From Vulgatibacter incomptus (GTDB lineage: Bacteria; Myxococcota; Myxococcia; Myxococcales; Vulgatibacteraceae), in the NCBI RefSeq assembly GCF_001263175.1, contig NZ_CP012332.1, positions 3,411,501 through 3,475,500 on the forward strand: a stretch of 64,000 nt of DNA, given 5' to 3'. Shown one piece after another: positions 27,353 through 39,318 of the stretch (positions are counted from its first letter, which is position 1; the number at the start of each line of letters is the position of its first letter). The notes beneath the pieces were generated by a model. That model had not been told where the DNA came from, ran no database searches, and saw only the letters and a list, made by a program, of their open reading frames with translations. The position numbers were made by a program, and so were the translations under genes.

Positions 27353-28191
27353 CGGAAGATCCCCGTGCGCTCGGCGAGTCCCCTGTCCACGAGGGACTGC
27401 ACCGCCGCCTTCACCGTCGCGGCGGCCTCGCGGACCGCCTCGGCGTTGTCGGCGTCCGCCAGGCTGTAGCGCTCGTGGAGCGGGATCGGCTCGCCGTAGT
27501 AGATCCGGTAGCGCACGGGCAGCGGAAACGGCGTGAGCGTGATCGGCAGGTAGGGCGCGCCCACCAGCTTGCCGAGCTTCCGCAGCTTCGCGAGCTGCGG
27601 CATCTGCTCCTCGGCGCCGACGATCGCCACGGGGACCACCGGCGCGCGGTGGCGGATCGCGAGCTCGGCGTGCCCGACCCGCCAGTGCTGGAGCCGATAG
27701 CGCTCGTAGTAGGGCTTGCCGATCCCGGGCACGCCCTCCGGGAAGATCATCACGACCTCCCCGGCGTCGAGCAGCGCCCGGACGTTCTCGCGGGCGCCTC
27801 CCACCATCCCCGCGCGATTGAAGAAGGTCCCGATGAACGGCAGGTCGGAGACGAAGAAATCGCCCACGGGCCGCGCGACCCGCCCAACCTTCCGGACCGA
27901 GTCCGTCCAGAGCATCGCGGCGTCGAAGGGCAGCGTCCCCGAGTGGTTCGCCGCGAGGATCACCGGCCCCTCGGTCGGGACGTGCTCCGCGCCGTGGGAG
28001 AGCACCCGGAAATAGCGCTCGTAGAAGGGCCTCGCCGCCGCGAGGGCGATGGCCACCGAGTCGAGGCTGAGGCCGAAGGCGTCGTAGCCGGTCCCCGGGT
28101 CGCGCACGGGAAGCTCCCGCAGGCGCTCCCGCTCTTCGTCGGAGAGGAGGTTCTCGGCAAGCTCGGTCACTGCATTTGCGATGGAGCTCAA
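27349..28191 (-). CDS. PlsC-family acyltransferase
   Basis: 280 aa. It has the lysophospholipid acyltransferase motifs: NHSGTLPFD (Nxx/HxxxxD block I with His and Asp), GMVGGARENVRALLDAGEVVMIFPEGVPGIGK (FPEG block III), and RAPVVPVAIVGAEE (block IV). Likely transfers an acyl group to a glycerolipid at the inner membrane. Starts MSSIANAV at 28191, diverging from cyaY. Confidence 0.87.
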   Translation of the reverse strand: MSSIANAVTELAENLLSDEERERLRELPVRDPGTGYDAFGLSLDSVAIALAAARPFYERYFRVLSHGAEHVPTEGPVILAANHSGTLPFDAAMLWTDSVRKVGRVARPVGDFFVSDLPFIGTFFNRAGMVGGARENVRALLDAGEVVMIFPEGVPGIGKPYYERYRLQHWRVGHAELAIRHRAPVVPVAIVGAEEQMPQLAKLRKLGKLVGAPYLPITLTPFPLPVRYRIYYGEPIPLHERYSLADADNAEAVREAAATVKAAVQSLVDRGLAERTGIFR

Positions 28192-28297
28192 GCGGGCGCC
28201 CTTCGGATCGCGGTCGGGACGTATCTACCACGCCAACGTCCGCGGCGCCGCTCGCGCCGGTGGCACGCTCCGCGCGGCGCCGCTACAGTCCCCCGCC

Positions 28298-28615
28298 ATG
28301 GACGAATCCCGCTTCCTGCAGCTCGCCGATCAGACCTTCCGCCGCCTCCAGGACCTCCTCGAGCCGATCGACCCCGACCAGGTCGACTACGAGCTCGCCG
28401 GCGACGTCTTCAAGCTCTCGTTCGCCAACGGCGTGAAGAGCGTGCTGAACACCCAGCGCCCCACGCGGCAGCTCTGGCTCGCCGCCCGTTCGAAGGCCTG
28501 GCACTTCTCGTACGACGAGGCGACGGGCCGCTGGATGGACGACAAGGGCGAGGGCGTCGAGCTCTTCGCCTGCCTCCGGGAGCTGGTCCGCGACTTCGCC
28601 GGCGCCACGCTCTAG
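28298..28615 (+). CDS. cyaY: Frataxin-like iron donor protein CyaY
   Basis: 105 aa, exactly the bacterial frataxin length. The fold signature is visible: an acidic N-terminal helix (DESRFLQLADQTFRRLQDLLEPID), then DYELAGDVFKLSF, TQRPTRQLWLAARSKAWHFSYD and the C-terminal helix LFACLRELV. It binds iron and modulates Fe-S cluster assembly by IscS. It faces the heme A synthase gene convergently. Confidence 0.93.
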   Translation: MDESRFLQLADQTFRRLQDLLEPIDPDQVDYELAGDVFKLSFANGVKSVLNTQRPTRQLWLAARSKAWHFSYDEATGRWMDDKGEGVELFACLRELVRDFAGATL

Positions 28616-28652
28616 GCGAGCGCCGGGGTCGAGCTCTAGGCGAGCGCCGGGG
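28610..28652. repeat. Two 19-bp direct repeats spanning the cyaY and ctaA ends
   Basis: CTCTAGGCGAGCGCCGGGG occurs at 28610-28628 and 28634-28652. The first copy carries the cyaY stop codon and the second the ctaA stop codon on the opposite strand, so it looks like a local slippage duplication. Confidence 0.8.
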
Positions 28653-29580
28653 AAGACTCTTCGCTCTCACGCGGCCGCGCGGAGAGCGCCGAAGCGGAGA
28701 GCAACACCAGCGCGATCCAGACCAGGTCCGCCAGGAGCAGGTGGACGAGCTGCATCCACACCGGCGCCAGGAGGACGAGGTTCAGCAGCCCCGCCCCGAG
28801 CTGTGCGACGAAGAGCACGCAGAGTGAGATCGCCGCGAGGCGGACGCTCCGTGCCGGTCGGGCGATGGCCGCCGTCACCGAGACGAAGAGGAGGAGGCCG
28901 CCGGTCCCCAGCGCCAGGAGCGGATGGAGCACGCGCAGCCTCACGAGAAAGTGCGCCGTCGGGGAGAAGTCCTGGATCATCCCCTCCCGCAGGCTCCCCG
29001 CCGGGTAGAGCGTGTCGCCCAGGGCGGTGACGGCCCCGCTCGCGCCGAGCACCATCATCGCGGCGAGACCGGCGAGGACCGTCCAGCCCAGGACCCCCTG
29101 CCCGCGCAGCCGGAAGCGCGGTCCGCCCGAGGCCCACCAGGCCGTGAGCGTGAGCGCGCCGAGGAGCAGGAGCGTGTTCAGCAGGTGGAGCGACATCGCG
29201 ATCGCGCGCGCGACCGAGTCGTTGTCCTCCACGAGGCCCAGGAGCACGAGCCCGGCGCCGAGCAGAGCCTCGAGGATCATCGTACCGAGGGAGAGGGCGG
29301 CGCCGAGGCGCGCCGGGTGGCCGCGGGGATGGATCCGCCTGGCGGCCAGGGCGATCAGGATCACCAGGAGGAGCGCGACGCCGCTGGTCAGGCGGTGCGT
29401 GAACTCGATCAGGGTGGCCATCGCCGGCGCGCGAGGGATGGGAACGCCGTTGCAGAGGGGCCAGTGCTCGCCACAGCCGGCGCCGGAGCCCGTGGCGCGC
29501 ACGTAGGCGCCCCACGCGATCACGCCGAGGTTGTAGGCGAGGTTCGCCCAGGCGAGCCTCCGGAAGCCGATCTCCTTCAC
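28636..29580 (-). CDS. ctaA: Heme A synthase, COX15/CtaA family
   Basis: 314 aa with eight hydrophobic helices. It has the family motifs GAYVRATGSGAGCGEHWPLCNG (Cys pair of the first extracellular loop), IEFTHRLTSG (heme-ligand His), and HLLNTLLLLGALTLTAW (second His). The third/fourth His fall in AHFLVRLRVLHPLLALG and LVHLLLADLVW. It converts heme O to heme A for aa3-type cytochrome oxidase. The start overlaps the LysR gene stop by four bases (29577-29580). Confidence 0.92.
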   Translation of the reverse strand: MKEIGFRRLAWANLAYNLGVIAWGAYVRATGSGAGCGEHWPLCNGVPIPRAPAMATLIEFTHRLTSGVALLLVILIALAARRIHPRGHPARLGAALSLGTMILEALLGAGLVLLGLVEDNDSVARAIAMSLHLLNTLLLLGALTLTAWWASGGPRFRLRGQGVLGWTVLAGLAAMMVLGASGAVTALGDTLYPAGSLREGMIQDFSPTAHFLVRLRVLHPLLALGTGGLLLFVSVTAAIARPARSVRLAAISLCVLFVAQLGAGLLNLVLLAPVWMQLVHLLLADLVWIALVLLSASALSARPRESEESSPALA

Positions 29581-30494
29581 TTCGAAGCTCCTGCGCCAGC
29601 GAGGATCTCTTCCGCGCGGCCGCCCACGAAGACCTCGAGGAGGGCCTCCGCCGCCCTCGAGAGCGAGCGGTTCCGGCGCACCAGGATCCCGATCGGGCGG
29701 ATGAAGTCGCCGTCCGCGATCGGCAGCGCCACCAGCGAGCCCGCCTGGATCTCCGGCTGCACAGCCGCGCGGGGGAGGACCGAGACCCCGAGGCCGATCT
29801 CCACCGCCCGCTTCACTGTCTCGATGTTGTCGAGCTCCATCCGCACCTCGACCGAGGCCCCGTGATCGCGCAGGAGCTTGTCCACCGCGCGCCTCGTGGG
29901 GATGTCGCGGTCGAAGGCGACGAAGTTGATGCCGTCCAGGCGGGAGAGCGGGATCTCGCCCTTCCTCGCGAGGGGGCTGTCGGGCGGGACCACCACCACC
30001 AGCCGATCTTCGCTGAAGGGGATCGCCGCGAGCTCCCGCTTCTCGCGCGGATACGCGACCAGCCCGACGTCGGCCTCGCCAGAGGCCACCTCTTCGTAGA
30101 CCTCGTCGCTCCGCCGGTAGGCCACGCGCACGTTCACCCGCGGGTAGCGGCGCAGCAGCTCCTTGAGGTGCGACTGGATCTCGTGGAGCCCCACCGAGTG
30201 GATCGTGGCGACGGTTACGGGCCCTTCCGCCTCCTCGCTCTGGGCGCGCATCCCCGCCTCGAGCGCCTCGAAGCGCACCAGCACCTCCCGCGCCGCCTCG
30301 TAGAGCTTCTCACCGGCGCGCGTCGGCTGGATCGCCCTGGGCGCCCGGTCGAGGAGCTTTCGATCGTAGCGCTTCTCCAGCGAGCGGATCTGCTGCGAGA
30401 CCGCGCTCTGCGTCACGCGGTTGAGCCTCGCCGCCTTGGAGAACGACTTGGACTCCACCACGTCGCAGAAGACCTTGAGCGTCTCGAGCTGCAC
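29577..30494 (-). CDS. LysR-family transcriptional regulator
   Basis: 305 aa. Helix-turn-helix at the N-terminus (LKVFCDVVESKSFSKAARLNRVTQSAVSQQIRSLEKRY), then a periplasmic-binding-protein-like effector domain starting at VTVATIHSVGLHEIQSHL. Resembles the CysB/CysL subgroup by its effector start. It is translationally linked to ctaA downstream and follows the creatininase-like gene by three bases, so the three genes probably form one transcript. The effector is unknown. Confidence 0.92.
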   Translation of the reverse strand: MQLETLKVFCDVVESKSFSKAARLNRVTQSAVSQQIRSLEKRYDRKLLDRAPRAIQPTRAGEKLYEAAREVLVRFEALEAGMRAQSEEAEGPVTVATIHSVGLHEIQSHLKELLRRYPRVNVRVAYRRSDEVYEEVASGEADVGLVAYPREKRELAAIPFSEDRLVVVVPPDSPLARKGEIPLSRLDGINFVAFDRDIPTRRAVDKLLRDHGASVEVRMELDNIETVKRAVEIGLGVSVLPRAAVQPEIQAGSLVALPIADGDFIRPIGILVRRNRSLSRAAEALLEVFVGGRAEEILAGAGASK

Positions 30495-30497
30495 CGA

Positions 30498-31250
30498 TTA
30501 CTCCGCCGAAAGGACGAGCGCCGCCACGTGGCGCGCCAGCTTGTCGAAGAGGGCATTACCCTCGGCGGCGGAGGCCGCAGCGGGATCGCCGAAATACGCG
30601 CGATCGCCGCCGAGCTCGAGGAAGCTCGTCGCGCCTCCCTTGATCGCCTTGCCGAGGTCGAGATGGAACGGCTCCAGCGCCTCGCGCGCCGCGCGCACCT
30701 CGCCGGGGGCGGCGGCGAGCATCAGCGAGGTCTCGTAGCTGCCGGCGTGGCTGCCGCCCCTGCAGAACTCCTCGCCCAGCTCCAGCGCCCAAGGCTTCTT
30801 CCGGTGGTCCGGAACGATTACCCTGGCCGGCGCCGCACGGGCCGCCGCGCTTGCCGCTGCTCGGTGGAGCGCGGCGAAGTGCTCGGGCTCCAGGTGATGA
30901 TTGACCAGCACCAGCGGTGAGAGGCCCTGCCCGTGGAGCGAGGCCGCGATGTCGATCACCAGCGCCTCGAGGGTCGACGCGCCGATGGAGACCGTGCCGC
31001 TGAAGCCCTTGGCGAACTCCGTGACCCCGTAAGCGAGGGGCGGCAGGACGATCGCCCGCTTCCCCGCCTCCTCGAGGAGGCGCCGCGCGCGATCCGCGAC
31101 CTCCTCGGCGATCACGACGTCGGTGTGCAGCGGGAGATGCGGGCCGTGGGCCTCCGTCGATCCCACCGGGAGGAGCGCCACCGCCCCGCCATCGGCGGCA
31201 TCGCGGAGCTCCTCCCATGTGAGGCTCGAAGCTGCGGGGCGGCGTTCCAT
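30498..31250 (-). CDS. Creatininase-family amidohydrolase
   Basis: 250 aa. It has the creatininase metal motifs: LLPVGSTEAHGPHLPLHTDVV (E, H and D ligands), the VNHHLEP segment in place of the usual NGHGGN, and GSHAGSYETSLML (H and E). Family members include creatinine amidohydrolase, MftE peptidase and riboflavin/F420-pathway formamidases, so the substrate is open. The altered NGHGGN block makes creatinine hydrolysis unlikely. It lies directly before a LysR regulator and ctaA. Confidence 0.86.
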   Translation of the reverse strand: MERRPAASSLTWEELRDAADGGAVALLPVGSTEAHGPHLPLHTDVVIAEEVADRARRLLEEAGKRAIVLPPLAYGVTEFAKGFSGTVSIGASTLEALVIDIAASLHGQGLSPLVLVNHHLEPEHFAALHRAAASAAARAAPARVIVPDHRKKPWALELGEEFCRGGSHAGSYETSLMLAAAPGEVRAAREALEPFHLDLGKAIKGGATSFLELGGDRAYFGDPAAASAAEGNALFDKLARHVAALVLSAE

Positions 31251-31296
31251 GGCCCCATCGGGTAGCGCGCCGGCGCCTTTCGCGCAAGTCGGCGGT

Positions 31297-34215
31297 TCAG
31301 GAGCCGCACCTCTTCGTGTAGTGGACCTCGAACGAGGTCCCGGGCGGGGGCGCGGCTCCGGGCGCGAAGCTCACCTGGTTGTTGGCCCGATCGAAGCGAA
31401 ACGCGCTGGCCGGGAGCTCGTTGCCGCCCACGAAGACGTGGATTCCCAAGTTGTCCGGGGGCTCGCTGAGCCGGAAGAACGAGGGAAGCGGCGCGAAGGC
31501 GGCGTCCGCGATGCGGCGGAACGCCGGAGTGAAATCCCGGTCGCAGATGGAGGAGACCGTGCCGCCCGTCAAATGGGCCGCCTCGATCATGCGGAAAGCG
31601 ACGCCGTCCGAGCAGTTCGGACCGGTATCGACGATCGCGTTCAACATCGAGCCGCCGATCCCCTTGAGGCCCCTGAGGAAGTCCGAGTAGGTGGCCGGTG
31701 GATATCCGGAGTGGTCGTCCTCGTCGCCCACGAGGACCACGGAGAGGTTGGCCTCCGGCCTGAGGAAGCCGCGGTTCGCGCCGCTCGTGAGCGGCTCGCT
31801 CAGCGCCAGGCGCATCGCCTCCAGATCCTGGACCAGCTCGTGGCAGAGGCCGACCTGGGTGTTGTCCTCCAGCACCTGGCGCGCGTTCGGCGTGTTCCTC
31901 GTCACGATCCGAGGCCGGCTCTCGTCCACCGGAAAGAGCCTGCCGGCCTCGTTCCCGTTAGCGCCGCCCGGGCACACCGCGACGTCGCCGGGCGAGACGG
32001 ACACACCGGTGGTCGTCACGCCGACGTGGAGATCCACGCCGAGGCGCGCCGCCTCGTCCAGGAGGACGTGCGCCGCCGAACGGAGCCGGGGCTGCTTGTC
32101 CACCATCGACCCGGAGTTGTCGACGACCAGCAGCATGTCGGTGGTCAACGGCCGATGCTGTACGAAGCGATCGATCACGCGTCCGTCGTCCAGGAGCTCG
32201 CCCAGGACCGGAATCGTGAGCGGCAGATCCGTCCGGCCGTCCTCGTAGAGATAGAGCGGTGCGGAGTTGATCCCCCGAACCAGCGTGTTCCAGTGCACCG
32301 CGACGTCGAAGCTCGCGCCCGAACCGAGGAGGAAGGGCGTCGTCGGCTGCTGGGCGATCGTGAACTCCCCTTCGCTCGACTGCGCGCCGAGCAAGATCGG
32401 TCCCACGTTCACTTCCACCGGGCAGGTGTTGGTGATCCTCACCGTGCGGTCGCTGGTTCCGCAGTTGTTCGCCGCCGTGCCGAAGTCGAGGAAGTTGGGT
32501 GTCGCCCGCAGGCAGCCGTTCAGGCTCCCCGCCACCAGCGGGATCGCGTAGCGACGTTGGGCCGCGTTCGCGGCGAAGAGCTCGAGCTCGCCCCGAAAGT
32601 AGCCTGTGCCCGCCCCCACCGCGTGCGGATCGAAGGCCACCATCCACCCGAACCACTGGTAGCCCGGGATGACGAAGCTCGAGACCGGCCGGGTGGTGAA
32701 GACCGGATCGGATCCGGCGGCGATGCGCAGGTCGCGCATGATGCAGAGCTCGGGGCCGGGGTTGAAGATCTGGAAGGAGAGCACCCCGCCCCAGCCCTCG
32801 TCGAACGAGCCGAAGTCCAGGAAGGGCGGCGTGAGCACGAGGCTGCGGCAGGTCGGCGCGCCGAAGGCGCTGCCCGACATCGGGATCCGGACCTCCGGGA
32901 AGCTGTCGTCGTTCGAGACGATCACCAACTCGGCATGATCGCCCGCGTCGTCGCTCACCTGGGTGGGCTCGTACCCGATCAAGATGGTCTCCGAGGTCCC
33001 GCCCGGGATCGCGACCGGCTGCGCCACGAGGTCGCGATCGGCGCCGAAGATGGTGGTGGCCGGGTTCTCCACCCGGAACGCGGTGATCCGGAGCGCCGGA
33101 CCGGGATCCGTCCCCGCGTTCGTCACGATGAGAGGGAGCTGTCCCCTCGCGCCGATCGGCACCGAGCCGAAGGCGAGGGCACGGGGCGTCACCTGGATCT
33201 TGGGCCCGCCTCCGCGGCCCAACAGGTGCACCGGGATCACGGGCGAGCGCCTCGAGTCCGAGGCGATGTCGATGAAGTCCTCCTCGGGATCGTTCTGGAC
33301 GGGCGCGAACCTCACGTCGAAGGTCCGCGTCTCCCCCGGCTGGAGCGTCCCCGTGAACGGCGTGAACGTGAAGACGGGCCGGTGCATCCGGGTGTTCATC
33401 GAGGTGATCTGCACCGGATGCGAGCTCACGTTCGACATCGTGAAGCTGCGATGCGATTGGCGCTCCACCGGGATGTAGTCGAAGTCGATCGTGGTCGGCG
33501 TCACCACCAGGGCCTGGTCGATCCCGATCCCCGCCATCGGGACCTCGACCTCGTCGCAGATCGGGCACGGGACCATGGTGACCTGCCCGCCTGCGACCCC
33601 CAGGCGGGTCGGGAGGAAGACGACGTTCACGTTGATCTTCCCGTTGGCCGCAATCGGCACGGATCCCGATGGCGACATCGAGAACTGGGGGTCGCCCCGC
33701 TGGCCGAGGACCACCTCCACCGGGATGTCGAAGTCGTTCTCCAGGAGCAGCGGCATCGTGAACGGCGAGCCGAGCTCCACCTTCCCGAAGTCGAGAGAAG
33801 CGGGGGTCGCGACGACCCGGGGCCGCACCCCCACGCCGGTCACGGGGATCTGGAGCGTCGGGCGGCGGGGATCGTTCGTCTGCACCTCGAGCATCCGCGA
33901 GAGGACGGCCTCCTCCTTCGGGGTGAAACGCACCGAGAGCGTCGAGGTCTGCCCCTCTCGCAGGCGAGTCCGGGAGTCGGGGAGCAGCTCGAAGTCAACG
34001 CCGCTTCCCGGGATGGAGAAGCCGTCGAGCGAGAGCGGCGCGCGCCCGCCGTTGTGGATCTCGAGCTTTCGAACCACCGTGGCCCCGAGACCGACCCGAC
34101 CGAAGTCGAGGGCCGCCGGGGCCGCCAGCGCGATACCGTCGGATTGAACCACCCGATCCCTGCCGCATCCAACCGAGAGGTACGCGAGCGCCAGGACCCC
34201 CACCCACCTCCGCAT
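31297..34215 (-). CDS. Large lipoprotein with tandem ASH/Hydin-type domains and a vWA domain
   Basis: 972 aa from ATG 34215. After a signal peptide ending LSVGCGRD come about six repeats of ASH (choice-of-anchor D) immunoglobulin-like domains, each marked by LDFGxVxxG---L-N-G (for example LDFGRVGLGATVVRKLEIHN and LDFGKVELGSPFTMPLLLEN). From about residue 685 there is a von Willebrand factor A domain with the metal-site motif MLLVVDNSGSM and later VVLVGDEDDHSG. The C-terminus ends with a small beta domain (LPASAFRFDRANNQVSF). It is probably a surface adhesion or scaffold protein. No neighbours indicate a partner. Confidence 0.85.
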   Translation of the reverse strand: MRRWVGVLALAYLSVGCGRDRVVQSDGIALAAPAALDFGRVGLGATVVRKLEIHNGGRAPLSLDGFSIPGSGVDFELLPDSRTRLREGQTSTLSVRFTPKEEAVLSRMLEVQTNDPRRPTLQIPVTGVGVRPRVVATPASLDFGKVELGSPFTMPLLLENDFDIPVEVVLGQRGDPQFSMSPSGSVPIAANGKINVNVVFLPTRLGVAGGQVTMVPCPICDEVEVPMAGIGIDQALVVTPTTIDFDYIPVERQSHRSFTMSNVSSHPVQITSMNTRMHRPVFTFTPFTGTLQPGETRTFDVRFAPVQNDPEEDFIDIASDSRRSPVIPVHLLGRGGGPKIQVTPRALAFGSVPIGARGQLPLIVTNAGTDPGPALRITAFRVENPATTIFGADRDLVAQPVAIPGGTSETILIGYEPTQVSDDAGDHAELVIVSNDDSFPEVRIPMSGSAFGAPTCRSLVLTPPFLDFGSFDEGWGGVLSFQIFNPGPELCIMRDLRIAAGSDPVFTTRPVSSFVIPGYQWFGWMVAFDPHAVGAGTGYFRGELELFAANAAQRRYAIPLVAGSLNGCLRATPNFLDFGTAANNCGTSDRTVRITNTCPVEVNVGPILLGAQSSEGEFTIAQQPTTPFLLGSGASFDVAVHWNTLVRGINSAPLYLYEDGRTDLPLTIPVLGELLDDGRVIDRFVQHRPLTTDMLLVVDNSGSMVDKQPRLRSAAHVLLDEAARLGVDLHVGVTTTGVSVSPGDVAVCPGGANGNEAGRLFPVDESRPRIVTRNTPNARQVLEDNTQVGLCHELVQDLEAMRLALSEPLTSGANRGFLRPEANLSVVLVGDEDDHSGYPPATYSDFLRGLKGIGGSMLNAIVDTGPNCSDGVAFRMIEAAHLTGGTVSSICDRDFTPAFRRIADAAFAPLPSFFRLSEPPDNLGIHVFVGGNELPASAFRFDRANNQVSFAPGAAPPPGTSFEVHYTKRCGS

Positions 34216-34388
34216 GCCCACCGACCTCGCCTTCGCGGGAAGCTCCTGCGAAGAAAAGCTAGGGAGTGGCGTCGGACGTGGCGGTGCCTACGACGCGCAC
34301 ATGGGTGTGGGTCGGGTGCACACGTTCGGGGGCGTTCCCGAACGGCGGGTGCGGCGGCGGCCCTGCATCGGGCCGCCAGCTGGATCGA

Positions 34389-36940
<2,552 letters not shown>

Positions 36941-37045
36941 CTACACCAAAGCCGGAAAGCGCGGAACCGATCCTTCGGGAACGGGCCCCGGCGCCTTTCT
37001 CGACCGCATGGCGGTGCCCATCTTCATGAGGAAGGAGGCCCAACC

Positions 37046-37498
37046 ATGGCAGACGAGACGCCCGACGTGAGCGCGACGCCCGTGCCCACGCGGCACGAGC
37101 CGGCAGACGACTACCGCGCCTTCGTCGACGAGCTCCGCTGGACCCATCCGATCGAAGATCCCGAAGACGCCGCGTACGCCGCCGCCGTGGTCCTCTGCCA
37201 GCTCGAGCGGCGGCTCACCGGCGAGCGGCGCGATGAGCTGGCCTTCCGCCTCCCGGAGGAGTTTCAAATCCTGCTGGCGGCCTGCCCCCGGGTCGACGGC
37301 TCGGGTGCCCAGCGCACGAACGCCCGCACCTTCCTCGCCGACGTAGCCGACCTCCTGGGCACCGAGCCGACCGCCACCTTCCAGATCGTCTCGGCCGTCT
37401 TCACCGCGCTGCGGGATCGGCTTCCCGACGAGGACGTGCACTGGGTCGCCAGCCAGCTCCCGCCCGACCTCGCCGACATCTGGCGCCGGCCGGTGTAG
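37046..37498 (+). CDS. DUF2267-family protein
   Basis: 150 aa with an AAGGAGG box upstream of ATG 37046. Helical DUF2267 pattern: YRAFVDELRWTHPIEDPEDAAYAAAVVLCQLERRLTGERRDELAFRLPEEFQILL followed by FLADVADLLG and FTALRDRLPDEDVHWVASQLPPDLADIW. Family function is unknown; members are soluble and sometimes stress-associated. A hairpin at 37518-37545 may end the transcript. Confidence 0.82.
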   Translation: MADETPDVSATPVPTRHEPADDYRAFVDELRWTHPIEDPEDAAYAAAVVLCQLERRLTGERRDELAFRLPEEFQILLAACPRVDGSGAQRTNARTFLADVADLLGTEPTATFQIVSAVFTALRDRLPDEDVHWVASQLPPDLADIWRRPV

Positions 37499-37517
37499 GC
37501 CGCATTCGCACGAAGCG

Positions 37518-37545
37518 CGAAAGGGACGCCTGAGCGTCCCCTTCG
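37518..37545. terminator. Strong hairpin between convergent genes
   Basis: CGAA-GGGACGC and GCGTCCC-TTCG arms close a 4-base loop with a single mismatch. It lies between the DUF2267 gene and the convergent gene ending at 37580. No T-run, so termination is plausible but not certain. Confidence 0.5.
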
Positions 37546-37579
37546 GACCTTGCGAGGAACCAACCCGCAAAGGTGCAAG

Positions 37580-38854
37580 TTACGGCGTTACGATCCTGCC
37601 GATACTCCCGTAATACCCTCGGGTCCCCAAGTAAGCGACGTGCAGGTTGTAAGGATCGCGAATGACCTTGGACGAGGCCGGGGTCCCTGCATCCACCGGC
37701 AAGGAATCGCTCCAGTTTAGATGGCCGGTGGTATCGAACCGGTCGATCACGCCCCAACCTCCCAAAACGGTCGAGTACACGACATAGAAGGCAGTTCCGG
37801 CATCGACCAACTTGATTGGCCCAACCGCCGCGCGAGACAGATTCGACTGCCAGACCTGCCTATCGGAGAAATTTGTCACCCACGGATCCGTCGTATCCAC
37901 CAGCTCCAGGGTATGGCCGGATCCGGTTTTCCAAACGATCGAGAGTCCCTGCGACCAGCTTTCGAGCGGCCTTCCGGAGAATGCAACGATCTCCCCGGGA
38001 AAGCTCAGATCGTCCTGGTGAACCTTCTCCAACACCCCAGAGACGAGGTTGTACCGAAGAATGAACGAAGGAACGTCACTCGGATAGTTGTAGTAGAATG
38101 AACCGTCAGTCCGTCCCGCAACGAATACCGCTAGTTTCCCGTTCTCGTCGGGCGCTACAGCCACCCCCACCGGTCGATCACTTTTCAGCGAGCCGATCTG
38201 CTTAATCCATGCCCAGGTGCCCGCTGACGTAGCATTGGCGACGAAGACGTCCTCTTTACCGACGTTGGTTGGCCGGCCAACCGGAGTGTTGGTGTACCCA
38301 GTTATGATCACATTCCCGCCGGGTCCCCCGACGGTGACGATGCCGGTCGGAACAATTTTAGGAGACGGACATAAAAACCCCTCACAACCCTCGAGCGAGG
38401 CAATAAACCGGATCCAAACGAGGTCACCCTTCCAATCCAACTTCGCCAGAAAGACTTCGTCTCTGGAACCCGTACCCAAACCCGAACAGCTTGCGATAGA
38501 CATTCCGACGACGTACGTCACCTCATCGAAACCTTCCCCAACCTGCTCCATGCCAACGGGATCGAGACCGCAGTGGCTGCGGGGTACACCGGGGCTGATC
38601 GTTTTCTGATATTCCAAACTACCATCGAGCCACTTGGACACAGATGCGGAAGTAGAGACGCCTGAGCCTTGCCGCGTGAGCACCGTGGTGTACGTCGACA
38701 GTCGCCCGACGCCAGGCTTGGCCGCGAGCGCAATCAGCGTGGTAGAAGACCCAACCCCGCTTACCCTGCCGATCTCGGCGTATTTGGCCTCGGCGAATGC
38801 GCTCGTCGAGATCAGAAGGAACAGAACAGCGACTGCGCGAATCATACCTCGCAT
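37580..38854 (-). CDS. Secreted beta-propeller (SBBP-like) protein, AT-richer
   Basis: 424 aa. A classical signal peptide (MIRAVAVLFLLISTSAFAEA) is followed by a propeller-like body with repeated strands such as VFLAKLDWKGDLVWIRF, GNVIITGYTN, VFVANATSAGTWAWIKQIG and IDRFDTTGHLNWS, which resemble SBBP repeats. Function unknown. Its base composition is clearly less GC-rich than the flanking genes, suggesting acquisition. The ATG at 38854 is preceded by AAGGGGAAAT. An in-frame upstream extension to 38941 has no support. Confidence 0.78.
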   Translation of the reverse strand: MRGMIRAVAVLFLLISTSAFAEAKYAEIGRVSGVGSSTTLIALAAKPGVGRLSTYTTVLTRQGSGVSTSASVSKWLDGSLEYQKTISPGVPRSHCGLDPVGMEQVGEGFDEVTYVVGMSIASCSGLGTGSRDEVFLAKLDWKGDLVWIRFIASLEGCEGFLCPSPKIVPTGIVTVGGPGGNVIITGYTNTPVGRPTNVGKEDVFVANATSAGTWAWIKQIGSLKSDRPVGVAVAPDENGKLAVFVAGRTDGSFYYNYPSDVPSFILRYNLVSGVLEKVHQDDLSFPGEIVAFSGRPLESWSQGLSIVWKTGSGHTLELVDTTDPWVTNFSDRQVWQSNLSRAAVGPIKLVDAGTAFYVVYSTVLGGWGVIDRFDTTGHLNWSDSLPVDAGTPASSKVIRDPYNLHVAYLGTRGYYGSIGRIVTP

Positions 38855-39318
38855 GATTTCCCCTTGCGGCCACGCCGCTCTACAGCGAGTGATCTGCGTT
38901 ACTACCATAACACCAGTAGCAAGATCTCTAACGCAGGTCAAGTCGCCTACGCGCCGTCGCGCCGTCGCGCTGGCAGTCGGTCGCGCTCGGCCCTGATCGA
39001 CATGCGAGTCGTTGTCCCTGAGAACGAGCAGCGTTCTTGCTTTCTCCGGGTGTACGCGGGCAACAATCGAGCAGCTAGATCAGTCGGCGCATCACGGACC
39101 CCGATCACTACGCCAGCCTGCACCGAGCATGGAGAGCGTAGGACTCGCAGGTGGGCGCGGCTGCCAAGATCGGGCCGAGCCGACGGTTCGCCCAGCGCGG
39201 GGGAGATCGCCTCGAATCGGCGATTGGGCGGGATCCACGTTGCTGCCACGAGTAACCGCAGTTCCATGTCGCGCGGATTGGCGCCGGCGGTGACGGGTTG
39301 GCGGAGCCCCTTAACGGC

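Noticed and set aside
38947-39267. A 106-codon minus-strand frame
   Set aside because: No Shine-Dalgarno and no similarity; amino acid composition is typical of random high-GC sequence.
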